In this document: one piece after another, positions 8,068 to 17,326 of the stretch
How the letters are laid out: each line of letters opens with the position of its first letter
How positions within the stretch are numbered: the stretch's first letter is position 1
Source: an uncultured Porphyromonadaceae bacterium
GTDB taxonomy: Bacteria > Bacteroidota > Bacteroidia > Bacteroidales > Muribaculaceae
Direction: 5' to 3'
Assembly: GCA_947643665.1 (NCBI GenBank)
Contig: CANRWW010000001.1
Span: 1-64,000 of the forward strand
Length of the DNA stretch: 64,000 bases
Made by a program: the position numbers and the translations under genes
Notes under the pieces: model-generated
The model's input: only the letters and a program-made list of their open reading frames with translations
Databases searched by the model: none
What the model was told of the DNA's origin: nothing

Positions 8068-8754
8068 TCAGAGTTGCCCTTGCTCCACTGCGACGCAGAT
8101 GCGCTCTATTATGGCGTCTTTCCGGTCTTTGGCGGGATTGTACGTGCCTTTAAGGTTCACACCGAACAACTTGCCGAAGCCTTGCCAGAATGTGGCGCGG
8201 AATGACCCCAGGAACGCTTTCAGGATATCGTAACCGCTCTGGTCGGTTTCCCGTTGTATAAGTTTTACAAGCATGCGCGCCTGGTTTCTTGAAAAACGTT
8301 TCAGGGCTGGTTTGTATTGGTTGAAAACAGACGATTCCATCTCTTTTAGATAACGTTCGCGTTCTTCCTGTGTAGGGAACGTTTCAATGTATTCGTATGT
8401 TTCCAGCAGGGTCTCGCATATGAGTTTGGCATATGGAAGCGCTTTTTTTACATCGCGTACGGTTTTCCAGAAAAATTCCTGTTCTTTTTTGTTTTTGAAT
8501 TTCAGTTCTGGAAATACTGTGATTTCATTGAATATTACGACCAATACAGTGTCACCGGTTTCCGTTACCTTATGGTATCTGCCGCGAAATACCGGCTGCA
8601 TGCCGCTTCCCGGCTGTCCTATGGTGTGTGGCTGAGTTTCCGCATCCTGTATCTGCACCGTTTCAGGTCCGGATTCTGATGCATGGACAGCAACTGCCGC
8701 TATGGAGGTCATGGCGGCTGTAAATGCGCGTTTCAGCAGTGTGGCGTGTACCAT
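8068..8754 (-). CDS. DUF4294 domain protein
   Basis: The 228-residue protein has an N-terminal hydrophobic segment that looks like a signal peptide (RAFTAAMTSIAAVAVHA). It is followed by a Bacteroidetes-specific DUF4294 domain with FPELKFKNKKEQEFFWKTVRDVKKALPYAKL and the basic helical FSRNQARMLVKLIQRETDQSGYDILKAFLGSFRATFWQGFGKLFG. The function is unknown; the protein is probably periplasmic. It lies 38 bases after nadB on the same strand and is likely in that operon. Confidence 0.8.
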   Translation of the reverse strand: MVHATLLKRAFTAAMTSIAAVAVHASESGPETVQIQDAETQPHTIGQPGSGMQPVFRGRYHKVTETGDTVLVVIFNEITVFPELKFKNKKEQEFFWKTVRDVKKALPYAKLICETLLETYEYIETFPTQEERERYLKEMESSVFNQYKPALKRFSRNQARMLVKLIQRETDQSGYDILKAFLGSFRATFWQGFGKLFGVNLKGTYNPAKDRKDAIIERICVAVEQGQL

Positions 8755-8792
8755 ATCCGTTATTATTACCTATAACGGTGTCGGATAGTGAT

Positions 8793-10358
8793 TTATTGCT
8801 TTGGAGGGTAATCTATTGTATAGTGAAGTCCGCGGCTTTCCTTTCGTTCTTTGGCCTGACGCATTATGAGATAGCCCACATTTATGATGTTGCGGAGTTC
8901 ACAGATTTCACGGGATGCCTTTGAGCATTTGAAAAGACGCTCGGTCTCTTCGTAAAGTATGTCAAGGCGGTTCCATGCCCTGTCAAGACGCAGATCGGAG
9001 CGTACGATGCCTACATACGTTCCCATTATCTGGTTTACTTCGCGCAGGCTTTGGGTTATGAGCACCATTTCTTCGGGATGGCGTGTCCCCTCGTCGTTCC
9101 AGTCCGGCACATCGGTGCGGTAGCTGAGATGCTTGATTTCGTCAATGGCATGTTTTGCAGCGGCATCGGCATATACCACGGCTTCTATAAGCGAATTTGA
9201 AGCAAGGCGGTTGCCTCCGTGCAGTCCGGTGCAGGAGCATTCGCCGACGGCGTACAGGCGCTTGATGGATGACTCTCCGTTGCCATCCACTTTTATGCCG
9301 CCGCAAAGGTAGTGTGCGGCAGGGGCTACCGGGATGTAGTCTTTTGTTATGTCAATGCCGAGTGAGAGACATTTCTGGTAAATATTCGGGAAGTGCCGGC
9401 GTGTCTCTTCCGGATCTTTGTGGGTGACGTCAAGAAACACATGGTCGTCACCGTGGAGCTTCATCTCCGAGTCAATGGCGCGTGCCACTACGTCGCGTGG
9501 TGCCAGCTCCATGCGTTCGTCATATTTTTGCATGAAGCGTTCGCCGTTGAGATTGCGCAGTATGGCGCCGTATCCGCGCATCGCCTCGGTGATAAGGAAG
9601 CTGGGGCGGTCTCCCGGATGGAAAAGCGCTGTAGGGTGGAACTGTATGAACTCCATGTCCTTTACGGTGCCTTTCGCACGGTATACCATGGCTATGCCGT
9701 CGCCTGTCGCAACAAGTGGGTTGGTTGTTGTCAGATATACCGCACCTACCCCTCCGGTGGCCATGAGTGTTACTTTTGACAGGAATGTGTCCACTCCACC
9801 TTCGGGATTGAGCACATAGGCTCCGTAACAGGTTATGTCGGGGGTGCGCCGGGTGACGACCTTGCCCAGATGGTGCTGTGTGATAATCTCTATGGCGAAA
9901 TGGTTTTCATAAATATCAATGTCGGGATTGCTTCGCACGTCTTTTATAAGGCTTTCCTGGATTTCAAATCCTGTATTGTCCGCGTGGTGGAGTATGCGGA
10001 ATTCAGAGTGCCCCCCTTCACGGTGCAGGTCGAAAGTTCCATCCTCTTTTTTGTCAAAGTTCACCCCCCATTCAATCAGTTGCCTGATCTGGCCGGGCGC
10101 TTCAGTGACCACTTTCCTTACAGCTTCGGGATCGGACAGGAAATCTCCTGCCACCATTGTGTCTTGGATATGCTTGTCGAAATCGTCCACCTCAAGATTG
10201 GTTACAGAGGCTACTCCCCCTTGGGCGAGGGCGGTATTGGCTTCGTCAAGTGTGGTTTTGCAGATAAGAGCCACTCTGCCGTGTCTTGCCACTTTCAGGG
10301 CAAAGCTCATGCCGGCGATGCCCGATCCTATAACCAGAAAATCATATTTCTTTGTCAT
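8793..10358 (-). CDS. nadB: L-aspartate oxidase
   Basis: The 521-residue flavoprotein oxidises L-aspartate to iminoaspartate, the first step of de novo NAD synthesis; NadA would use the product. It has the FAD-binding GSGIAGMSFALKVA motif at residue 12, the EANTALAQGGVASV motif typical of the fumarate reductase/succinate dehydrogenase flavoprotein family, EFIQFHPTALF, and a C-terminal helical domain. Length and motif order fit NadB rather than SdhA. nadA and nadC are not in this window. A -7 box lies 61 bases upstream. Confidence 0.95.
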   Translation of the reverse strand: MTKKYDFLVIGSGIAGMSFALKVARHGRVALICKTTLDEANTALAQGGVASVTNLEVDDFDKHIQDTMVAGDFLSDPEAVRKVVTEAPGQIRQLIEWGVNFDKKEDGTFDLHREGGHSEFRILHHADNTGFEIQESLIKDVRSNPDIDIYENHFAIEIITQHHLGKVVTRRTPDITCYGAYVLNPEGGVDTFLSKVTLMATGGVGAVYLTTTNPLVATGDGIAMVYRAKGTVKDMEFIQFHPTALFHPGDRPSFLITEAMRGYGAILRNLNGERFMQKYDERMELAPRDVVARAIDSEMKLHGDDHVFLDVTHKDPEETRRHFPNIYQKCLSLGIDITKDYIPVAPAAHYLCGGIKVDGNGESSIKRLYAVGECSCTGLHGGNRLASNSLIEAVVYADAAAKHAIDEIKHLSYRTDVPDWNDEGTRHPEEMVLITQSLREVNQIMGTYVGIVRSDLRLDRAWNRLDILYEETERLFKCSKASREICELRNIINVGYLIMRQAKERKESRGLHYTIDYPPKQ

Positions 10359-10418
10359 AGCTTATTTATAATTCCGTGTTCAAAATTCGTTATTTTATGC
10401 GAAGCCCACCAATCAAAG

Positions 10419-10426
10419 CAAAGTTA
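10419..10426 (-). promoter_or_regulatory. -7 box for nadB (TAACTTTG on minus strand)
   Basis: The plus strand reads CAAAGTTA, which is TAnnTTTG on the minus strand, 61 bases upstream of the nadB start. Confidence 0.55.
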
Positions 10427-10562
10427 GCGTTTTCCATTATAACAGCCAAAAAATAATTTTGCTGCCACGAAAGATGGGGTTTTGTAGATGTTAATTTTCA
10501 ACAGCAGATTAAAAAAACGGTTTGTGGCGAGGAGTTATGGATGTTTGTCTGAAAAAAATAGC

Positions 10563-10570
10563 TAACTTTG
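10563..10570 (+). promoter_or_regulatory. -7 box TAACTTTG for the ftsB-dapB-lepB operon
   Basis: This perfect TAnnTTTG box lies 35 bases before the ftsB start. A TTTG at 10544-10547 sits 15 bases upstream, slightly close for a -33 element. No other -7 box is seen before wbqC, so it probably drives all five genes. Confidence 0.6.
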
Positions 10571-10604
10571 TCTGTTACTTAACAATGCAAACTATGCCCC
10601 TCTG

Positions 10605-10910
10605 ATGAAAGAGCAGATAAAGGATGGATGGCGATGGTGCCGGAGATATATCACTTTCCCGCTGATTGTAGCGGTGGGATATGTGCTTTTTGTGGTCTTC
10701 TTCAATGAAAATTCTTATTCCAGAAGTGCGGAATTGCAGGAGGAGATCAATGCTCTGGAGGCTGAGATAAAGGAGAATAACGATACTATGCAGTACTACA
10801 GGCGTCTTAATGCCGGACTTGACACCGATCCTGTAGCGCTTGAACGCATAGTACGCGAGAATTACCATATGCAGCGTGTCAACGAGGATGTGTATATAGT
10901 GACCGAATAA
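10605..10910 (+). CDS. ftsB: FtsB/DivIC-type septum formation initiator
   Basis: The 101-residue protein has one membrane segment (ITFPLIVAVGYVLFVVFF, about 19-36) followed by a coiled coil (SRSAELQEEINALEAEIKENNDTMQYYRRLNAG) and the C-terminal AL-E-RIVRENYHMQRVNEDVYIV segment. This is the FtsB/DivIC layout. The protein would join FtsL and FtsQ in the divisome. It is the first gene of an operon with a membrane protein, dapB, lepB and wbqC. Confidence 0.88.
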   Translation: MKEQIKDGWRWCRRYITFPLIVAVGYVLFVVFFNENSYSRSAELQEEINALEAEIKENNDTMQYYRRLNAGLDTDPVALERIVRENYHMQRVNEDVYIVTE

Positions 10911-10948
10911 GAAGCAATAAGTAAATGGAATATGAGAGAATATGAGAT

Positions 10949-11371
10949 ATGAGTGAGACAAAAAAATATACGAAGGAAGAACTGATGGGAAAAGCTCCAC
11001 GCACATGGTGTGTGGTTCTTGCCATCGTAGGGTTGCTGGCTATTGCCGCCGGCACGTTACTGCCGATATTGAATGTGACGGTGGCACCAGGAGCCGCCGG
11101 CATGTGGTGGAAATATGTTTATGCGGCAGGTGCAGCCTGTTTCCTGGCTGGCAAATTGCTCTCGCCATATACCGGAACGCATCCGCGTATAAAGCGTCTT
11201 TATCGCATAGAATCATGGAGTGCGGTGTTTTTCTGTGTGGCGGCTTTCTTCCTTTTCTACAACGGGAATGTTTCGCGTGACAGTTGGGCGTTCACCCTCG
11301 CGGGTGGTGCGTTGTTGATTTTCACAACCATTGCCATACCACGTGTGGCAAATAAAGAACTTAAGAAGTAA
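10949..11371 (+). CDS. Small integral membrane protein, four predicted segments
   Basis: I recognise no named family in this 140-residue protein. It has four hydrophobic segments (about 22-42, 52-70, 90-107 and 112-130) after a short charged N-terminus. The context is constant-looking: it lies between ftsB and dapB, 6 bases before dapB, in one operon. A role at the cell envelope is likely but not shown. Confidence 0.8.
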   Translation: MSETKKYTKEELMGKAPRTWCVVLAIVGLLAIAAGTLLPILNVTVAPGAAGMWWKYVYAAGAACFLAGKLLSPYTGTHPRIKRLYRIESWSAVFFCVAAFFLFYNGNVSRDSWAFTLAGGALLIFTTIAIPRVANKELKK

Positions 11372-11377
11372 TCAGGA

Positions 11378-12115
11378 ATGAAAATAGCTCTGATCGGTTA
11401 CGGGAAAATGGGGCATGCCATAGAGCGCATTGCCATCCGGCGTGGCCATGAGATAGTGTGCACCATTGATGCTGGTGAGGAAAATGAAATCAGCTTGCCC
11501 CGTTTCCGTAATGCTGATATCGCGATAGAGTTCACTACACCCTCTGCTGCGGTGGGAAACTATCGTCTTGCCCTTGCTGCCGGCATGCCGGTTGTTTCGG
11601 GTACTACGGGATGGACTTCAGCTTTGCCTGAAGTGAAGGAGATCCTTGCAGAGACAGGCGGCACCCTGTTCTGGGCATCCAATTTCAGCATAGGGGTAAA
11701 CCTGTTTATGAGGATCAATGCATATGCGGCAAAACTGTTTGGGAAATTCACGCAGTATGCCCCGTCAATGAAAGAGATACACCATATACACAAACTGGAT
11801 CATCCGTCGGGTACGGCTATTACGCTTGCGGAAGGTATAATTGCAAACGACCCGAATGTTACCGCATGGGTGGAACCCGAAGAGGGTCAAAATCCTCTGG
11901 AGGGCATCATTCCCATAATGCATGAGAGGGAAGGGGAGATACCTGGCACACATATCATAAAATGGACGTCGCCGGTTGACGCGGTAACTTTGGAACACCG
12001 TGCGTTTTCACGTGACGGATTCGCGTTGGGGGCTGTCATGGCGGCCGAATGGGTGCATGCGCATCCGGCTTCAAGAGGCTTGATTGGTATGGACCAAATG
12101 CTTGGCGAGCTTTGA
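11378..12115 (+). CDS. dapB: 4-hydroxy-tetrahydrodipicolinate reductase
   Basis: The 245-residue enzyme reduces hydroxy-tetrahydrodipicolinate with NAD(P)H in the diaminopimelate/lysine pathway, feeding peptidoglycan and protein synthesis. The N-terminal Rossmann motif GYGKMGHAI is at residues 7-15, and the family signature EIHHIHKLDHPSGTA with its catalytic His and Lys is around residues 131-145. The length is normal. The gene starts 6 bases after the membrane protein gene. Confidence 0.95.
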   Translation: MKIALIGYGKMGHAIERIAIRRGHEIVCTIDAGEENEISLPRFRNADIAIEFTTPSAAVGNYRLALAAGMPVVSGTTGWTSALPEVKEILAETGGTLFWASNFSIGVNLFMRINAYAAKLFGKFTQYAPSMKEIHHIHKLDHPSGTAITLAEGIIANDPNVTAWVEPEEGQNPLEGIIPIMHEREGEIPGTHIIKWTSPVDAVTLEHRAFSRDGFALGAVMAAEWVHAHPASRGLIGMDQMLGEL

Positions 12116-12151
12116 GAACAGAATGATTTTGAAAAGTTACTTATTAAATAG

Positions 12152-13642
12152 ATGAGCGAAAACAATACGCAACCGGAAACCGCCGGAAAGGCGAAAGAGA
12201 CATTCAAAGAGGGATTCAAACGCCGTGTGCGATCCAATACTCCCACCCGTTGGGTAAGATTCGGCATAGTCATGTTGTTGTTCGTGCTATGGGTGGCATG
12301 GATGGGCAACTGGTGGCTGCTTCTGGCAGGCATATTGCTCTTTGACATATATATCACGGGATATATACCTTTCACATGGTGGAAGAAATCAAGGAACGGT
12401 GCCGTGAGGTCTGTGATGTCGTGGGTGGATGCGATTGTCTACGCACTCATTCTGGTGTATTTTATTTTCGCTTTTATAGGGCAGAACTACCAGATACCAT
12501 CTTCTTCGCTTGAAAAAACACTGTATACCGGAGATTACCTGTTTGTGAACAAGACCGTCTATGGACCGCGTGTGCCTATGACACCGGTATATTTCCCGTT
12601 GGTGCACAATGAACTCCCGTTCGGATTGGGCAAAAGCTATATGGACAACCCCTCATTGGGCTACAAGCGCCTAAAGGGTCAGCGCAAGGTTGAGGCCGGT
12701 GATATCGTCGTATTCAATTTCCCTGCCGGCGATACCGTGATGACCAAAGTGCAGAACCCCGACTATTACTCTCTTATAGCTATGCATGGCCGTGATTACG
12801 TGCTTAACAACAAAGATACGTTCGGCGATGTGGTGGCGCGTCCGGTGGATCGCCGTGAGAATTATGTGAAACGATGTGTGGGGCTTCCTGGCCAGCGCAT
12901 AAGCATACACGACGGCGACATATACATTGACGGCGATAAGTTCCTTACGCCGGAGAATGTGCAGTTCAACTATTTCTATCAGCCGTCGGCACCGCTTTCC
13001 GAAGAAGAATTCGAGGCTTTCGGCATACCGGTTGATGACCGGTATACGGTAGAGGTCACACCATCCGACGTATTGTCGCTCAAAGAACTTGGCTTCAAGG
13101 TAAACCCCGACGGTTCCGTACCCCAGATATATGTGTCGCCACTTACAGCATCTATGGTGGAGCAGATGGAGCAAAGCCCGTCAATAGTAAAGGTGATGAA
13201 ACAGGTGCCGGGATGCGAACCTATGGTTCCTCTCTTCCCGGCGGCGATCTCGTCGGGCTGGACACGCGCCGAATATGGGGGTGAAAACGGGTTGTGGATA
13301 CCTAAGAAAGGGACTGCATTGAAAATGAACCGTACGGCATGGGAAATATACGGCCGTACAATCAAGGTCTATGAGAATAACCCCTCTGCAGAATGGCACG
13401 ACGGGAAAGTATGGATAGATGGAAAGCCTGTTGATTATTATACTTTCAAGTTCGATTACTATTTTATGATGGGCGACAACCGCGACAATTCGCTTGATTC
13501 CCGTTACTGGGGCTTTGTGCCTGAAGACCATATTGTAGGCACCCCGTGGCGTGTGCTTGTCAGCTTCGATAAGGACAAATCCCTTTTCAACGGTGGTATA
13601 CGCTGGAACCGCATTCTTAAGGATGCGAATCCGGACAAATGA
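12152..13642 (+). CDS. lepB: Signal peptidase I
   Basis: This 496-residue inner-membrane protease removes signal peptides from exported proteins. Two or three membrane segments lie in residues 35-110. The catalytic Ser is Ser119 in QIPSSSLEKT and the general-base Lys is Lys240 in NYVKRCVGLPG; MGDNRDNSLDSRYWGFVP near the C-terminus is box E. It is longer than the E. coli enzyme (324 residues) because of a large insertion between the Lys box and box E, as is usual in Bacteroidetes. It follows dapB in the same operon. Confidence 0.95.
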   Translation: MSENNTQPETAGKAKETFKEGFKRRVRSNTPTRWVRFGIVMLLFVLWVAWMGNWWLLLAGILLFDIYITGYIPFTWWKKSRNGAVRSVMSWVDAIVYALILVYFIFAFIGQNYQIPSSSLEKTLYTGDYLFVNKTVYGPRVPMTPVYFPLVHNELPFGLGKSYMDNPSLGYKRLKGQRKVEAGDIVVFNFPAGDTVMTKVQNPDYYSLIAMHGRDYVLNNKDTFGDVVARPVDRRENYVKRCVGLPGQRISIHDGDIYIDGDKFLTPENVQFNYFYQPSAPLSEEEFEAFGIPVDDRYTVEVTPSDVLSLKELGFKVNPDGSVPQIYVSPLTASMVEQMEQSPSIVKVMKQVPGCEPMVPLFPAAISSGWTRAEYGGENGLWIPKKGTALKMNRTAWEIYGRTIKVYENNPSAEWHDGKVWIDGKPVDYYTFKFDYYFMMGDNRDNSLDSRYWGFVPEDHIVGTPWRVLVSFDKDKSLFNGGIRWNRILKDANPDK

Positions 13643-13659
13643 TTGCCTTAGTTTGACAG

Positions 13660-14337
13660 ATGTGTAAGAACCGGCATAACAATTACGGGAAATATCCCGA
13701 CACGACTGCAATCCTTCTTCCCTGTTATTATGGAAGTATCGGATATTATGCCCTTATGGGGGCATGTGGAAAAGCTGTCGTCGGGGTGGATGAACTGTTT
13801 GACAAGAGGTCTAAATCCGTGCACCGATGCGATATTGCCGATACAAACGGGTTGCTTCAGCTTACGGTGCCCGTGGCAAAGCCACACGGGATACCGAAAG
13901 CCCGTTGGACGGATGTGCGTCTCAGCAGTCATGGCGCATGGTGGCATGTGCACCGTGTGACCTTTGAGTCGGCATATGGCCGCACCCCGTTTTTCGAATA
14001 TTACATAGACAGGTTTTTGCCATTTATGTCTCCCGGAGCAATGGATCGTTTCCAGACAATAGCAGAGCTTGACATTGCCATTGATATGGAAATACGCAGC
14101 ATGCTCCTTTTGGAAACAGATGTGGAATATGGAGCTTTCCCTTCGTCGGAAATATCCAGCAATATGCTTGCCGACGGCACATTTATACCGCCGGAAGAGG
14201 TTTACAAACCTTATTGCCAGGTGAGGGGAAAGAGGCAGGGCTTCATTCCGGGTATGTCGGTTCTTGACTTGATTTTCAATCTTGGCCCTGAAGCGCCGTT
14301 GTATCTCAGCGATATGATCGGGTGCATGCGAATTTGA
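13660..14337 (+). CDS. WbqC family protein
   Basis: The 225-residue protein matches the WbqC-like family: LLPCYYGSIGYYALM near the start, LTVPVAKPHGIPKARWTDVRLS, and the W-HVHRVTFESAYGRTPFFEYYIDRF motif. Family members occur in O-antigen loci and next to lepB in Bacteroidetes, and their reaction is not established. It starts 17 bases after lepB. Its 3' end lies 10 bases from the convergent aroB end, with no room for a separate terminator. Confidence 0.85.
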   Translation: MCKNRHNNYGKYPDTTAILLPCYYGSIGYYALMGACGKAVVGVDELFDKRSKSVHRCDIADTNGLLQLTVPVAKPHGIPKARWTDVRLSSHGAWWHVHRVTFESAYGRTPFFEYYIDRFLPFMSPGAMDRFQTIAELDIAIDMEIRSMLLLETDVEYGAFPSSEISSNMLADGTFIPPEEVYKPYCQVRGKRQGFIPGMSVLDLIFNLGPEAPLYLSDMIGCMRI

Positions 14338-14347
14338 ACTGTACGCG

Positions 14348-15439
14348 TCACATCAGGAGGTCGCAATATATGTCAAGTGCCGGTTTCACATCTTCAGGCG
14401 CTACTTTTACACCAGTTACAGGTTCGCCCTCTTTTTTAAGGAGCGTGAAGGTGAGTGCGTCGGATGTATTGTTTTTCTTGTCATGGGCCATGAATTGCAG
14501 GAGGCCGTCATAGTCGTTGCATCTTATGGCAAACACACCGTAATGGTGGCGTACATAGTTTGCATAGGTATGCAGGCGATCCGAGGGAAATCCTTCTTTC
14601 ATGTGCGACAGCACCAGTGCGCATACCATGCCGAATGCTACCGCATATCCGTGGCTCAGGGGCGACTTCCGTTCAAGCGCCAGTTCCTCGAATGCGTGGC
14701 CGAATGTATGTCCGAGATTCAGTGATTGCCTTTTACCGCAATCAGTCGGATCTTCATTTACATAAGCACATTTTACATTTACGTTTTCTTGCAGCAGTTT
14801 CAGCAGCGATTCCGGTTCATAGGCAGTGACATCATACCGCAGTAGCCTGTCTGTCATCTCCTGAGAGGTGAGCATGGCATGCTTGAGCATCTCGGCATAT
14901 CCTGAAAGGAGTTCCTGTGAATTGAGCGTACGGAAAAATGTGGTTGAGATTATTACAAGTTCGGCATCGGCGAAAAGTCCGACTTCGTTTTTAAGGGAAT
15001 TGAAATTTATGCCGGTTTTACCTCCTACGGATGCGTCAACTGCTCCAAGCAGGGTGGTAGGTATGTTTACGAAAGGCATTCCCCGTTTGAAAGTGGCGGC
15101 TGCGAAAGCGCCCATATCGGTAATTACTCCTCCTCCAAGGTTTATAAGGAGGGAACGACGCGTGGCGCCGTCATCACTCAGTCTCTGCCAGATGCCAGAC
15201 AGTGTGCTGAGGTTTTTGTGCATGTCTCCCGCTCCTCCGGTCTCAATTACAGAGGCATTGCTTATTACTTTCGATTCTGCCTGAAGCCGTGGCAGAACGA
15301 ATGACGCTGTGTTGGCATCTACAAGCACGTGCACCGATACCGGCTCTATTTTTTCAACAAGCCCGTCAAGGACTTGTGCGACATGGTTTGTAAAAATAAG
15401 CTGCGATGCCGCGTCCCGTGTGATATTGTCCTGTTTCAT
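14348..15439 (-). CDS. aroB: 3-dehydroquinate synthase
   Basis: The 363-residue enzyme makes 3-dehydroquinate from DAHP in the shikimate pathway, using NAD and a divalent metal. The signature GGGVITDMGAFAAATFKRGM is near residue 103, PTTLLGAVDASVGGKTGIN follows, and the metal-binding NLGHTFGHAFE motif is near residue 245. It is the last gene of a minus-strand operon starting at the DUF3078 protein; the gap to the HAD gene is 43 bases. Confidence 0.93.
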   Translation of the reverse strand: MKQDNITRDAASQLIFTNHVAQVLDGLVEKIEPVSVHVLVDANTASFVLPRLQAESKVISNASVIETGGAGDMHKNLSTLSGIWQRLSDDGATRRSLLINLGGGVITDMGAFAAATFKRGMPFVNIPTTLLGAVDASVGGKTGINFNSLKNEVGLFADAELVIISTTFFRTLNSQELLSGYAEMLKHAMLTSQEMTDRLLRYDVTAYEPESLLKLLQENVNVKCAYVNEDPTDCGKRQSLNLGHTFGHAFEELALERKSPLSHGYAVAFGMVCALVLSHMKEGFPSDRLHTYANYVRHHYGVFAIRCNDYDGLLQFMAHDKKNNTSDALTFTLLKKEGEPVTGVKVAPEDVKPALDIYCDLLM

Positions 15440-15482
15440 TTTATTCGATATTTCAGCGGGCCTGTGGCAGCTCGCGATAAGA

Positions 15483-16220
15483 TTAGCAACCTTTCAGAAT
15501 GCAGGGGAGGAGATCGGCTAGTTCTCCCATAGACGGTAGTACCAGATCGGCGCCGGCTTTCCACATATCACTGTCAGGGATGGGGCCGGTTGTTACCGCT
15601 ATGGTGAATGCGCCTGCCTTCGCACCGGATTCCACACCCAGCGGCGCGTTTTCTATTGTGATACATTCCCATGGGTTTGCCTTGGCAAGCTCCATGGCTT
15701 TGATATATGGTTCGGGATGGGGCTTTCCAAATCTGACGCTATGCGAAGTGATGCGCAGATCGTGTGGGAAACCTCCGGGGAAATCGCCGTCAAGGCGTGC
15801 CAGATTGGAGGGCTGTCCCGAACCTGTTACAAGCACGCGCGTAATACCGTGGTCAATAAGGTATTTCACCATTCGGTCGGCATCAGGCACGATCTCTACT
15901 CTCGGGTATTCGTTGAAATAACCTGTTTTCCTGGCATAAAGTTCAATCTTTTCCTGTTCTGTAGCCGGTCGGTGGAAAGCGCGTCTTATAAGGCTGTCAA
16001 TAGTGGCGGCTCCGGTCATGCCTTCATATAGGTAAAATTCATCGCGGGTACATTCCACACCGAGTTCTGTCATCATGCGGTGCCATGCCTTGGTATGCCA
16101 TTTCATTGAGTCAAGCAATGTGCCGTCCATATCTATCAGCGCTGCCCGTGGATTGAAAGTCGTATAGCCGTGTCTGTTTTTGTAGCGCTCTATGGCGCCG
16201 TGGATATCAATATCTTCCAT
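15483..16220 (-). CDS. HAD-family hydrolase, beta-phosphoglucomutase-like
   Basis: The 245-residue protein has HAD motif I DMDGTLLDS with nucleophile Asp near residue 29. A helical cap of subclass I follows, then VLVTGSGQPS (motif II), the FGKPHPEPYIKAMELA Lys of motif III and the CITIENAPLGVESGAKAGAFTIAV motif IV. The layout fits beta-phosphoglucomutases and small sugar-phosphate phosphatases; the substrate cannot be told. It lies 9 bases after the Crp-like regulator. Confidence 0.85.
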   Translation of the reverse strand: MEDIDIHGAIERYKNRHGYTTFNPRAALIDMDGTLLDSMKWHTKAWHRMMTELGVECTRDEFYLYEGMTGAATIDSLIRRAFHRPATEQEKIELYARKTGYFNEYPRVEIVPDADRMVKYLIDHGITRVLVTGSGQPSNLARLDGDFPGGFPHDLRITSHSVRFGKPHPEPYIKAMELAKANPWECITIENAPLGVESGAKAGAFTIAVTTGPIPDSDMWKAGADLVLPSMGELADLLPCILKGC

Positions 16221-16229
16221 CTGTTTTGT

Positions 16230-16814
16230 TTATCGGTTGTATTTCCCGCCTTTTATGCGGTACAGCGTTTCTTTTGTCACACCAAGGAATGACGCTATCT
16301 GTGTGAGTGTGGCGCATTCCGTGATGCGGGGATAACGTTTCAGCGCCCATTGGTAGCGTTCTTCAGCCGACATGGTCTGCAATGCGTCCAGACGTTCTTC
16401 AAGTGCAAGCACATGCTGCGACATTGCGGTTGTAACAAATAGTATCACAGCTTCGTCCGGTTGTATGCCGGCTTCTTTTATAAGGTCCTTCATCCGTAAA
16501 TGTGGGATGAAAAGCACTTTTGTAGGCTCCAGAAACTGTATGGCTACTGTGTCGGGATGGCTCAAGATGAGAAAACGCGACAGCATTATGAATTCGTTGG
16601 TGAACGAAAAACTGAATGTGTGTTCCTTTCCCCCTATTGTATAGAACAGGCGTGCTGATCCTGAAACTATATAGAACGCATATGTGCTGAGATTGACGGC
16701 TCCACGTATCGTATCCCCGCGTTTGTATTCATGCTCGCGCATTATGTCGCGCAGTTCCAGTTCTATCTCAGGAGAGATAGTGATAAACCGTTTTATGGTG
16801 TCAAGTGGATTCAT
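16230..16814 (-). CDS. Crp/Fnr-family transcription regulator
   Basis: The 194-residue protein has an N-terminal cyclic-nucleotide-binding-type beta barrel (YKRGDTIRGAVNLSTYAFYIVSGSARLFY ... FSFTNEFIML) and a C-terminal winged helix (AEERYQWALKRYPRITE ... TLTQIASFLGVTKETLYRIKGG). The Arg and Glu contacts for cAMP are not evident, as in many Bacteroidetes members. It overlaps the upstream 159-residue gene by 4 bases and so is translationally coupled to it. Its ligand and targets are unknown. Confidence 0.88.
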   Translation of the reverse strand: MNPLDTIKRFITISPEIELELRDIMREHEYKRGDTIRGAVNLSTYAFYIVSGSARLFYTIGGKEHTFSFSFTNEFIMLSRFLILSHPDTVAIQFLEPTKVLFIPHLRMKDLIKEAGIQPDEAVILFVTTAMSQHVLALEERLDALQTMSAEERYQWALKRYPRITECATLTQIASFLGVTKETLYRIKGGKYNR

Positions 16815-17290
16815 GGCTTGCGGGATAGCAGAATGGTGTCCGGTTCAATTGTCACGTTGTAGGGTATGGCTGAGACGCGTGGACGTGGTGATCCGCAGTA
16901 GTAAAATGTCATTTGCCGGTCCCAGGTAGGAAAATCAATCTTTCGCGTTTCGCCCGCAGGTATGTCCTGGTGCACGGTAAGACGCCTCTTGTGCAGCAGC
17001 CTTCCTGATTTATCGTTGTATGTGACTGTGAATATTATTGCTGAAATATCTCTGTCTTCAATAACATTGCTCACGAAAACAGTTTCTTTTGTAGCTCGTA
17101 GGGTCTTTTCATATCCGCTGAAACGGATACTGCCGTCGTAAGCCTTTATTGTGTCAAACGGTTCGTTATCGGCGGATCTTGTGGTATTTTCAGATAATTT
17201 TAATTTTTTTGCGATACTGTTTACACGCTGGCCATGGCATGTGATGGCCATGATCAGGGATATGAGTGCTGAAAGTATCGTGCGTGTCAT
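16811..17290 (-). CDS. Secreted hypothetical protein, 159 residues
   Basis: I do not recognise the family. There is a signal peptide (MTRTILSALISLIMAITCHG) and then a beta-rich domain that looks like a small periplasmic protein (TVTYNDKSGRLLHKRRLTVHQDIPAGETRKIDFPTW). The stop overlaps the start of the Crp-like regulator by 4 bases. It lies 36 bases after another secreted unknown in the same operon. Confidence 0.65.
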   Translation of the reverse strand: MTRTILSALISLIMAITCHGQRVNSIAKKLKLSENTTRSADNEPFDTIKAYDGSIRFSGYEKTLRATKETVFVSNVIEDRDISAIIFTVTYNDKSGRLLHKRRLTVHQDIPAGETRKIDFPTWDRQMTFYYCGSPRPRVSAIPYNVTIEPDTILLSRKP

Positions 17291-17326
17291 AACTGTAAAA
17301 TAGGAATGAAGGGCATTGTGTGATGT